From positions 26,107,606 to 26,171,605 of the forward strand of contig CM068316.1 of the NCBI GenBank assembly GCA_034766995.1: DNA of 64,000 bases, written 5' to 3'. Origin of the DNA: Acanthacorydalis orientalis. Lineage: Eukaryota; Arthropoda; Insecta; Megaloptera; Corydalidae. The first letter of the stretch is position 1; the number at the start of each line of letters is the position of its first letter. Position numbers and translations under genes: made by a program. Below, one piece after another: positions 11,026 through 21,709 of the stretch. The notes below the pieces were generated by a model. It was not told the DNA's origin, searched no databases, and saw only the letters and a program-made list of their open reading frames with translations.

Positions 11026-12682
11026 CAGTTAGCAAGACTCAAAATGACGCACCACTTTCAAATTCTTATTGAACAAATAAAACAATCAAGAAATTATTTT
11101 TAATTAGATAATTTAGTTTATTTTTAATTACAATACATAAAAAAATATAAAAAAATTAGATGTTAAAAAAAGAGTAGGAAAGCAAAAAGTACGAAAATGA
11201 TGCAAAATTCAAAATGACTCATACACTGTTTTTCGGGACGTTTGCGTGGATGCTGATTTTTTTATTTCTCTGAAAATTACTGAAGGTCTTCATTAGCAGT
11301 CTGCATGTGCATTTGATCGCGAAAAGTTGAATTGTTGTGCAGAATAATTTCAATAATGCGTCAAACAACAATAAAAATTCGGGAGCGTATTTTTTTTCCT
11401 TATTTAAGGAAGAAAAGAGTCAAAGAAAAATTGTAAGAATAGTTAGTAGAAGTGCTTCAACCATCCGAAATATTATCAATCGTTTTAAGAATGAAAGAAG
11501 AATTGTTGATAGGCTAAGAAATAAAAATAAAAAAAATATTAAATGAGCAGGATGAGCGATGGATAATTCGTACAGTAAAACGGAATCCTCAAATCAGTGT
11601 ACCAATGATAAGTAAGGAATCGATGATGCACTTAATAGAAAGATTATCGCACAAACAGTTTGTAAGATCCTATGTAAGGAAGGTTACCATGGTAGGATTG
11701 CCAGAAAGAAATCATTCATCGGCAACAAGACGTAAAAAAGTAGATTGTATTTTGTGAAAGAACATGTGAACAAGGATTTAGATTTTTGGAAAGAAGTTAT
11801 ATTTGATGATGAATGCAAAATTAATTTATTCGGTACTGATGGGCATCCTAAAGTCTAGAAGAAAGTCAAACACTGCGTTTGATCGACAAAACATTAGAGC
11901 TACAGTCAAACACGGTGGTGGGCACATTATTTTCTGAGGATACATGGCTTCATTTGGTGTTGGTAATCTTCATTTAATTGAAGGAAATATGGATAAATTC
12001 ATGTACTTGGAAATTGTAAAAAACAATTTAAAAGTAAGTGCAAAAAAATTGGGCCTAGGACAATCATTTGTCTTTTACGTGGATAACGATTCCAAACATT
12101 CTCATTACTCAGTCAAAAAATGGTTTCTATACAATTGTAGAAAGGCCATGCAACCCCCCTCTGCAGTTTTCCGATTTTAACATAAACGAGCACCTTTGGG
12201 GAAAAATAAAATCGAATTTAAAGAAATTACACGATATCCAACAAAGACGACCTAAAAAAACATATGCATTGTGAGTGGAATTCCATAAGTCTTGATTCTA
12301 CAAAGAAACTGGTAACATCTATGCAACAAAGGCTTAGTGACATCATGAGATATAAAGGAGCAGCTACAAAGTATTAACGATGATGATGAATTCAATATTA
12401 TTCATTCTTCAAGTTAAAAAAAAGTTCATCTGCAGTCAATATCCTTGCTCACATAGTGAAAATCTTTATATGAGCTATTTTGAATATTGTGTCATTTTCG
12501 TACCGTTTTTTCTGCCTTTTTTACATCTTCTGCATGTTTTTATTTGTTTATTTATTGTAAATAAAAACAAACTAAATTATCTAATTAAAAATAATTTCTT
12601 AATTGTTTTAAAGTTCTTTTTCGATTTACTTTTATTCAATAAGAATTTGAAAGTGGTGCGTTATTTTGAGTGTTGCTAACTG
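11026..12682 (+). mobile_element. Tc1-like transposon with long (about 205 bp) inverted repeats
   Basis: Ends cagttagcaagactcaaaat and (right, reversed) cagttagcaacactcaaaat, flanked by TA. The inverted repeat continues inward with high similarity to about 11229 and 12474. Each arm carries two caaaatgac-type direct repeats, the IR/DR layout of Tc1-type elements with two transposase sites per end. 1,657 bp, typical of the group. The transposase inside is broken. Confidence 0.85.
11337..12274 (+). pseudogene. Tc1-like transposase, frameshifted
   Basis: The N-terminal helix-turn-helix is at 11337-11546 (RKIVRIVSRSASTIRNIINR). It is followed in other frames by DERWIIRTVKRNPQISV, the DDE-region DNDSKHSHYS near 12090, and FNINEHLWGKIKSNL near 12175, whose Glu is the likely third catalytic residue. 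Several frameshifts and stops separate these blocks, so no functional protein is made. Confidence 0.8.
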
Positions 12683-12702
12683 TATGTATGTATGTATGTA
12701 TG

Positions 12703-12759
<57 letters not shown>
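12683..12759. repeat. (TATG)n then (AT)n microsatellite
   Basis: Five TATG units then about 50 bp of AT, between the Tc1-like element and the RTE-like end. Confidence 0.95.
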
Positions 12760-12760
<1 letters not shown>

Positions 12761-12990
12761 CATCATCAGCAGCAGTCTTTTTCGATCTATTGCTGAATGA
12801 AGGCTTCTTCCAAAACATTCCAGTTGAAACGATTCAATGCATCTCTTTTCCATACATTTCCAATAAATTTTCTTATGTTCTTATCCCGTCTGTTCATTGA
12901 TCTTTTTCTAGGTTGTTTTAAAATTTCTTAGTTCCCAATCAATAATTTTTCTTGTCCATTGAATGTCTTGGTCAAGTAGGTAAAGTAGTG
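12760..12990 (-). mobile_element. RTE-like LINE 3' end
   Basis: atcatcatcagcagcagtct followed by cgatctattgctgaatgaag and ttccaaaacattcca. This is the minus-strand look of the conserved 3' region of insect RTE-type LINEs, with (GAT)n at the 3' tip. The right boundary is uncertain; only the 3' end is present, as usual for 5'-truncated LINEs. Confidence 0.55.
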
Positions 12991-13128
12991 TTGAATTTAC
13001 AGTTCACTGATTTTATAATTTTTGTAGAAGAATATATCACCATATATAAATAGTTAATGCATAAATAACGATCGTACAGTATAATTTATTTAAACTCTAT
13101 AGGATAAATTAATCAATTAACTGAGAAA

Positions 13129-13188
13129 GACGGATATTTCCGTCATTTAAGTTCTATAGTTCAGCTCTTCATGACGGAAATATCCGTC
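13129..13188. repeat. Perfect 18-bp inverted repeat
   Basis: Arms 13129-13146 and 13171-13188 are exact reverse complements. Each arm is itself nearly palindromic (gacggatatttccgtc). TTAA lies just outside at 13117-13120, so this may be the end of a piggyBac-like MITE; no partner end was found. Confidence 0.6.
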
Positions 13189-13566
13189 AGTCGTACATAT
13201 ATAACTTATATATATATATAACATATAACAATTTATATAACATATATAACTATAAATCTATGTAAATGAAGAAAATTTCCGTTTTATTGTCATTGTTGGC
13301 AACTCAGTTTTATCTGTGAGCCAGGATATCAGATCGGCACTGCTACCTCCAAGCAATCAGTGCTCAAAAGCTATTTAATCGGACAGTGTTATTTCAAATT
13401 TTTCTCCTCCCTTGAAGTGACAAAGGAGATTGTTGTTTATGAAGTCGATTTTTCTAAATATATATTTTTTAGTTTCCCTTTAAACCATTTATATTACTAT
13501 ATATTTATATTATTTGTATATATTTATATTATTATTAGGTTTATTAATTATTATTATATTATATTA

Positions 13567-14806
13567 GGTTGGTAGGAAAATAATTGCGGTTTCTGTTTCT
13601 GATTTCTCCAATGAAAGTGTCATTCCATCGTGTTCATGTTAATATCATTTTAAAGTGCATTTTTCGGTCTGTATTTTGGCAACATTGACTTTGTCTTTAT
13701 TATTAATTTTGCTTCAAATTAGGCTATTGAATTAAAGATGTAAAAGAATCAAATAAAAGATTTTTTTTTGTATGAGTTTAAAACGTGTAGTGAAGCAATA
13801 GAAACTGCTTGTGAATTAAACGATGATTTTTGTGTGGGTACTGTTAACGAACGTACGGTGCAATGATGGTTCCAAAAATTTCGTGCTGGAGACGAGAGTC
13901 TTGAAGATGAAGAAGGTCACGGGTATCCTTCTGTTTATACGGCCAACTGAAGGCGTTAGTTGAATCAGAACCACGGACAAGAATTCGAGAGCTTGCACAA
14001 AAGTTAGCCGTTAATCATACAACAATTCTGAACTACTTAAAACAGTTAGGAAAATCGAAAAAGCTTGACAAATGGATGCCGCACGAACTGAACGAAAACC
14101 AAAAACAATCACCGTTATGAAGGCTATTCTACACTTCTTTTACCCAATAGAAATGATCCATTTCACGGTCGTATTTTAACGTGCGATGAAAAGTAGATCC
14201 TTTACAACAGAAAGTGGTCAGCACAATGGTTAGATAAAAATTAAGTCTCAAAGCATTTCGCGAAATCAAAATTACACCAAAAAACAATTATGGTGACTGT
14301 TTAGCGGCTAGTGCTCGGTATAATCCATTATAATTTTTGAATGCCGGTGAAACCATTACAGCTGCGAGTTATTGTCAACAAATCGACAAAATGTACTAAA
14401 AACTGCGACGTCTTGTCCCTGCACTGGTCAATCGAAAAGGTCCAATCCTGCTGCATGACAATGGACGACACACGTCGCACGATTGACCCTCAAAAAGTTG
14501 AATGAATTGGGCTATGAAGTATTGTCTTACCCACCATATTCACCAGAAATCTCACCAACAGATTATCACTTGTTTAAGCATTTCGACAACTTCTTACAGG
14601 GTAAGGTCTTCAACAACCAAGCTGCTGCCGAAAGTGCATTTCGAGATTTTATCAACTCCAGAACTCCGGAACTTTACACCACCGGAATAAATAAACTTGT
14701 AATTGATTGTCAAAAATGTGTCGATTCTAATGGTGCTTATTTCGATTAATAAAGTTAATTATTAGCTGAGAAAAATGTATATGAATTTGCAGGTCATAAA
14801 TATATT
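13567..14806 (+). mobile_element. Mariner family A, near full-length, decayed
   Basis: 5' end ggttggtaggaaaataattg next to TA at 13565-13566. The 5' UTR is shared with 1-203, 33516, 36297, 39691 and 47212. The transposase runs from about 13735 with several stops and frameshifts. The 3' repeat has decayed after aatttgcaggtcataaa, so the end is approximate. Confidence 0.87.
13737..14749 (+). pseudogene. Mariner family A transposase, broken
   Basis: Recognisable blocks: EACELNDDFCVGTVNERTV (helix-turn-helix region), LTCDEK (first Asp), LLHDNGRHTS near 14455 (second Asp) and SPEISPTDYHLF near 14550 (third Asp). The C-terminus is open from 14483 to the TAA at 14747-14749. Stops and indels between them rule out activity. 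Confidence 0.82.
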
Positions 14807-15350
14807 AATTATAACTAAATTAGCACAGTTATGTTTTTTATTTAAGGTATTTATAATCTTATTCGAGTAAGAAAAATAAAGAAAAAAAGGGTAAATAAAA
14901 ATGGTTTACTAATTGTCTCAAAAATTAAAATTACCGCCGCAGTTAAAAAACAGTAACTGAGTTGCTCTTGGCGTAATTAATGGGTTAATATTAAAAAGAA
15001 ATTAAAATTGCGGGAATTAAATGGTTGAAATTATCTCATAACAGTTACCCAGAGTTGACTTAAACTGACCAGAAGCTATTAGAATTAGTAGGCCAACCAA
15101 TTTTAATATTTATGATGTGAAATATTCTATAAACAACTGTAAACACTTATGACAAAACAATTTTTCTATCAACCAAATCTATTAGTACGATGAAACAGAT
15201 ATTACCATAGTTCATAAAAGACATAAGATTAATGAGACTACTTTATCTATGTTTAGACATAGTTAAAGTTAAAATATGTTTAGACATAGACCAACCAACT
15301 TTATAGATAAAACATTTAAGGATCCCCATATAAAAAAATTGATACTATTA
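14807..15350. other. Intergenic, no gene seen
   Basis: AT-rich, with a short duplicated phrase (gtttagacatag) near 15250-15290. No features recognised. Confidence 0.5.
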
Positions 15351-15423
15351 GGTCGGTAGGAAAATAATTGCGGGTTTTGTTATGAATTTAAAGGTTATAA
15401 ACCGCGATATTTTCTTACCAACC
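15351..15423. mobile_element. 73-bp mini-mariner: two fused family A ends
   Basis: 5' terminal repeat ggtcggtaggaaaataattg joined within about 15 bp to the 3' end (gaatttaaaggttataaacc then attttcttaccaacc), flanked by TA on both sides (15349-15350, 15424-15425). The whole transposase is missing. Confidence 0.82.
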
Positions 15424-15687
15424 TAAGATATGTGACTATAATAAACAGATGTTTTTCATCAATATAATTTGGATCGGTATGACAATGTATAAATGTAGTT
15501 AATGAATAATATTAAAACTATAAAGTAGTAAATTATGAAAAATCATTATGAATTTGACTAATTATAACAAATTATAATAATGTCTTGATGATGAAAAAGC
15601 ATTTTTAAAAGTTAAATTTATGGATTTTTTTATATAAAATCATTTCTATATTTAAGTAAAAGTAAAACTGTTAATAAAGTATTACTT

Positions 15688-16402
15688 TAAGGGGACCCGG
15701 TGGTCTAGAATTTTCGAAAAATCGATTTTTTTTTCGAAAGTATAGTATCTTAAAAATATACTGTTAAAATTTGATGACGAAATTCAGAGTATTTCAGGAT
15801 CTACAGCCCATTAGAAGGTCAGAACTACTTGGTCAGAATATACTTGCTTGAAACTTTAAACGCGTTTATCTCGAAACTACTTTTTTTCGTCTTGCGGGGG
15901 CCAGAAAAAAAACTACTTGACCGATTTGTCTGAAATTTTAATATGTTATTCTGAATAGTTCTAGCTCTCGCTGGAAGTAAAACTAATAGTTTCCGTAAAA
16001 TATTTATATTTTTTTTATTAACAAAACATTCAAAAATACTGGTCGTTTTCAAACTTGTACTTTTGACTACGCGCCATTTTGTCAAATTTTTTTTTTTTAT
16101 TCTACTTTCTGCGATAGCTATACTTATACTAATTAAAAATTCGTCAATTGTTTTATTTCAGATCAGAGGGAGAGATAAATCATCATTCACCACACAATTC
16201 CATTTTTTTAGAGAGGGTGACTTCAGCATCATTTTTCTAATTAAAAAAAAATTTTTTTTTGTCTTTATTTTCATTTTTGTGTAGTTTATTAGTAATAAAA
16301 TAAGTGTAAAAAAATTTGAAAGCATTATTCATTACCCTCATATAGAAAAAAAATTTTAAAATAGCTTAAATTTTAGGCCGCTAGACCACCGGGTCCCCTT
16401 AA
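15688..16402. mobile_element. TTAA-flanked MITE, copy 1
   Basis: 20-bp perfect terminal inverted repeats (aaggggacccggtggtctag) inside TTAA at both ends (15688-15691, 16399-16402), the target of piggyBac-type transposases. 715 bp, no transposase. A second copy lies at 44302-45041. The shared 73-codon open frame at 16063 is simply repeat sequence. Confidence 0.88.
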
Positions 16403-16507
16403 ATATTTAAAAAAATACATATGAATTTCTTATTTAATTGTTGTGATCATTTTATTTTTAGTGAATTTTTGTTTTGGTTTCAAATTTGAAAAAAAACTTT
16501 TAAAAAT

Positions 16508-16522
16508 GAATATATATATATA

Positions 16523-16568
<46 letters not shown>
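16508..16568. repeat. (AT)n microsatellite
   Basis: About 60 bp of AT alternation with one interruption. Confidence 0.9.
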
Positions 16569-16571
<3 letters not shown>

Positions 16572-16780
16572 TAAATCAATTTATTAAAAACTTTACACTT
16601 ATATTTGTCTTTTATGTGTTTAGTGAAAATTAATGATTTCATAATTTATTATTTAGCTTATTTTAAACATACTAAGGAAAATAAAAATTCCAATAATCTA
16701 AATATCGTCTGTGAAAAAATCATTTAGTTTTTTAAAATTATGAATTATCTGTATATAAATGCGCACGTTAAATTAGTATA

Positions 16781-17198
16781 CAGCGTAGGATTTAGACAGA
16801 GGCAACATGCGCCACTGCCCAGGGCAGAAAATTTTGAGGGGCGGGAGCTTTTGATGGGCGACAAATTTATAAAAGCTAGAAATTTTATTTTCCATCATAA
16901 TTTTGATTTACAGGCAGCTCAAATGTGAAATAAAAAATTAAATGTAAAAATTTTCGTAGTCAAAATTTTGTTTTTGAAATTTATGTAACAGAATTTTATA
17001 ATATGCATTTTTTATATAAATTAAATGAATGAAAAGTTTTACATTTTTTTAAAGTGATCATTAAATTATATTCTGTTGAAATGTCTTTAAGATTATCAAT
17101 CATCATGGATTTCTCTTAATTCATTCGGACAAATGGGAGGGCAGGGGCGACATTTGTTTGGTGGACCAAGTGCGGCACCTACAGTGAATCCGGCCCTG
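16781..17198 (+). mobile_element. hAT-type MITE, copy 1
   Basis: 418 bp from cagcgtaggatttagac to ggattcactgtaggtgccg (reversed right end), flanked by an exact 8-bp duplication ttagtata (16773-16780 and 17199-17206). The 8-bp duplication and CAG...CTG ends fit the hAT superfamily. Homologous to 23944-24500, which is inverted. No transposase. Confidence 0.87.
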
Positions 17199-17206
17199 TT
17201 AGTATA

Positions 17207-17827
17207 TTATAAAAGAAAATAAGATTAGCAAAAAACAATAATCTTATTTAACTATGCGTTCGTGTAATAAAATAGAATAATAATATTGTAAATATATATT
17301 TCGGTTATGGATTCAATTTATTGACATGATTCAAATAAAAAGTTTAAATGTATGATACAGATCTATATCTATTAAAATAAATATTTTTATTAAGTCACAA
17401 TATCAGTAAAATCTACTTAGAGTAAACAATTTCATGTCTTAGGAAAGTGATGTAATGATATGATATTGATGTAATAGTTATATACATAAAACTTACATAA
17501 ATTTTAAAAGAAAAAATAATTATATACATATAAAAATGCATTTATACAATTTTTAAAATTCCATGAACAAATTCAGGTTTCCATTATTGATCATTTGATT
17601 CTTTCTTTTTGATTTTTTAATTTATAATGCAGACTTGTTTTTGACGATAGTAAATATAAGGCTGAGCACTTATTAGCATATTTTAAATATTCTTTTTATT
17701 GTTATATATATATATATATATATATATACATACATACATATATATATATATACATATATATGTATGTATATGAATATGTATAATTGAAATGTGAATCCAA
17801 TTTTTATGAAAAATATAAAGGTATAAA
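17207..17827. other. Intergenic with a small (AT)n/(CATA)n run
   Basis: AT-rich, microsatellite at about 17703-17770. No gene recognised. Confidence 0.55.
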
Positions 17828-17833
17828 TTTATT
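17828..17833 (-). promoter_or_regulatory. Candidate polyadenylation signal of the transporter gene
   Basis: AATAAA on the minus strand about 140 nt downstream of the stop at 17972. Confidence 0.4.
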
Positions 17834-17971
17834 CTTGAACGTTATGTTAAAATAAGTGCAAGTGTTCAATATATATAAAATAATGATTTGTTTTCTAAAT
17901 TATCTCTACTTAATTATAATTATCAATTATTTACCAAAAATTAAATTAAAAGACAAATAAAACAAACATAT

Positions 17972-18185
17972 TCAAAGTCTTGATTGTTCGTCAAATAAAT
18001 TATTTTTGTTCACTGAATCTGTTTCAACTTCAAATGCTGAATTATTTACACCTGACAAAATTTGTTTATCTTTTGATTTTTCAGAAATAGAGCGTACATT
18101 ATAAACTGGTACTATATCATCCTTTACATTATTTTCCGTGATTTTTTCTTTGGATTTTTCTTTTCTGCTTTCATTATAAAACCAC
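17972..18185 (-). CDS. Transporter exon 6 (terminal)
   Basis: Begins by completing a Met codon (AT|G) then [15 protein letters not shown] charged cytosolic C-terminal tail of 70 residues ends with TGA at 17972-17974. Acceptor TTTTCAG. Confidence 0.84.
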
Positions 18186-20017
18186 CTGAAAATTGAATTA
18201 ATTTATATATATATATATAAATATATATATGTATATATATATATATATATATATTAACAGTTGAGGCTACTACATAGTAAGTACAATTTAAGTTAATATA
18301 AAATATAACAAGAGTTGCATAATTAATTCATGAAATTGTAATAGAGGTACATAAATATTGGGTTGGAACAAAAGTTCGTAACGTTTGGAATAGGTGTCAT
18401 TAATTGCAGTTTTGCGTACAGATCGGTTATATGACATGACTCCATATGTATTATTTTGATAGGTGATCTTTTAACGTTTTTTTCTCTGCAATTTTTGTGG
18501 TATTTTTCGAATTTTAAGTCTGTTAAATATACAATTGAAAATGGAGGAATATAAGGTGAATGTTCATCATTTGATTCTGTTTTATTTTCGAAGGGGAAAA
18601 GCCGCTGCAGAGATGGTAAAAAAGACATTCGCCGTTTATGGAGAGTGCCGTAGCTGGAAGTACTGTTCGAAAATGGTTCGCTCGGTTCAAAGATGGAAAA
18701 TTCGACCTAGAGGATCGAGAGCGGCCCGGTAGGCCTGCAGTTGTTGATAATGACAAAATTGGAACACTTATTGAAAATAATCAACGTTATACAACACGGG
18801 TCATCGCAGAGATGCTGCAGGTGTCTTATGCGAGTGTTGTGAGGCATTTGGAGACAATGGGATATGTGAATTACTACGATGTTTGAGTGCTTCATAATTT
18901 AACTGAAAGAAATTTAATGGAACGCATTTCCATTAGTGATTTTCTCCTTCAAATAAATCAAAACCACCCGTTTCTGAAACGACTAATCACAGACTATGAA
19001 AAATGGACCTTCTACAATAATGTGAAGCGAAAAAGGTCTTGCAAAAAACGAAATGAATCCGTTAGCTATTCCAAAAGCGGGTCTTTTGTTGATGAAAAAA
19101 GGTGATGTTGTGCATCTGATGATATTGGAAGGGTGTTGTGTATTACGAGCTTCTACCAAATAGTCAGACGATAAATTCTGAGAAGTATTGTGCTCAACTG
19201 GACCAATTGAAATCGCTAATCGATCAAAAGCGTTCAGAATTGGTCAATCGGAAGAGTATCGTTTTCCATCAAAACAACGCTAGACGTCACGTCTCTTTGC
19301 AGACCTTGCAGAAATTGATGCAGTTTGGCTGGGATATCCTATCTCACCCGACATATTCACCTGATCTCGCAACTTCAGATTACCATTTGTTTTGGTTCCT
19401 ATAGAATTCCCTTAATGGAAAAAACTTCACTTCCATGGAAACATGCTGAAACCACCTGGATTAATTCATCGCCTGAAAAGATGCCAAGTTCTGGGAGGAC
19501 GGAATTATGAAACTAAGCGAAAGATGGTGGATTAAAATGGCACATATGTATTAGGATAAATAATGTACAAATAGGAATTTCACCTTTAAAAAACGCTACG
19601 AACTTTTGTTGCAACCAATAGATTATTATGTAGATATTCTACAATTTATTTGATATAAAATATGAAAAATAAATTTGGAAATAAGGAATACTTATGTAGG
19701 ATAAGATATCATTCTGGATGACTAAAAAAGTGACCGACTTTTTAAGAAGTAAATGATAAAACATTCTTAACTGGTAAAAAAATAATCTAAATATGAACCT
19801 AATTAGCATATTTTTAAACAAAAAATAGAAAAGTATTCATGCGTAAAAAGAAAATCAATTAAAATAACGAGAGTTGTGTGAGAACATGATGGTGATTTGA
19901 CCATAAAAGTGAAAATTACTGTTATCGGAAATAATTTTTTTTTGAAAACAGTAACTAAAAAAATCAATTGTTGATAATAATTTGGCTCTTTCTGTATCTG
20001 AAACCATAACAATATAA

Positions 20018-20078
<61 letters not shown>

Positions 20079-20688
20079 TGTGTGTGTATGAAGATGTCTA
20101 TGCATCTATGTATGCATACATGCAGACGAAATGAATTAATATATTAATAGAACTTACATGAATATCAGAAAAGCAGGTGTAGTCATTGCACCACCCAATA
20201 CAAAAAATGCACCTGGAAATGTATGCATTGTGTAAGCATATACTGCACTATATAAAGGTCCATATATAAGAGGCATTAATGCTTCACATATTCCAAATAA
20301 TGAATTTACTTTCCCTGAAATAAAAAGAAATATAATATTCGAAAGGTGTAATTTTCTTTCTATTAAAAGAAAATTTTCATTTAAAATATACATTATAATT
20401 ATTTGGATCTTTAAAATGTAATACGTTGTAACTATGTTAAAATGTGTTATATTTGGTTATATAATTACTTGATAATAAAAGAATTATGTATGTAAATTTA
20501 TATATTCCGGTTAAATTATAAATATAGGGAGGTGGAAGGTATTACAACTTTATCGACTCAAATTTGCCATGTTTTTTCGACAAAGGATTTGTCAGTTACC
20601 TGACAGATGGAGAAAAGTTGTAAAAAATAATGAGGGCTATTTTTAGGATGAAAATTCATTTTTCCGTAAACATTGAATTAATTTACAC

Positions 20689-20719
<31 letters not shown>

Positions 20720-21672
20720 TAAAACTGTAAGAGTGAGTTGGTGCAGCAAATATATGCAGACCTTCTGTAATGTCAAACTGCACACACTTATTAATTTGAT
20801 GATAAGTATTTTATTTAGTAATGATCAATGCAGATCTTATTTTGAATTGTACTGTAGACTAACAAATATTTTAACATGAATGTGATAGTTGACAGCGCGA
20901 GAGACAGATGAAACTCGTCAATATACCCTGGCCTGCTACGATAGATGAAATTCGTATCGTATACAGTGGCTAACTACGATAGATAAATACAATTCGTATC
21001 GTATGCACTGGCCAGCTGCGATTCTAAAGTAATTTTTACTTCTGATACCGAATACTCATACTCGGGTCTTAACAAAAACTTTTAAGAAATGTGATATAAA
21101 TATAGATTTTAAAATAATAAACAACATTAAGGAAACTAGTATATACAATCTAAATGAAGTCTATAAATGAAAATGCAATACACATAATAAAGAATATATT
21201 GGCCAAATGTGAAAAAAATTAAGGGCAGGTATAAAAAACACATTAAAATTATTAAATATAGTAAAATGGACTCAATATTAGCCTAAATATATTTTAGAAA
21301 CGGGGCACGAGATTAACAATAATAAACAATAAAATAGAAATAATAAATTTAGAAATTAAAGATATAAAATTAAATATTCTCGAAAAATTCAAAATATATT
21401 AAAATAACAAATAAACATAACAATGCATTATTTTTTACCTCAAAACTATAAACTTATAAATCACATCTCATAAAACACATATACATAGATCATAAAGCGA
21501 TTTAAATTAGTCTTAAAAACATTAGATAATGGCATTCGTGTCGGAACCGATAGCGGAAAAGATTCACAGCTGATTCTAAAGGACGAGGAGCACCAAGACA
21601 ATGGACTAATTTTATCTTAGTAAATATGAAAGATGTACTGGGAAAAATGTTATTTAAGAGCTGGACGTTCTT

Positions 21673-21709
<37 letters not shown>

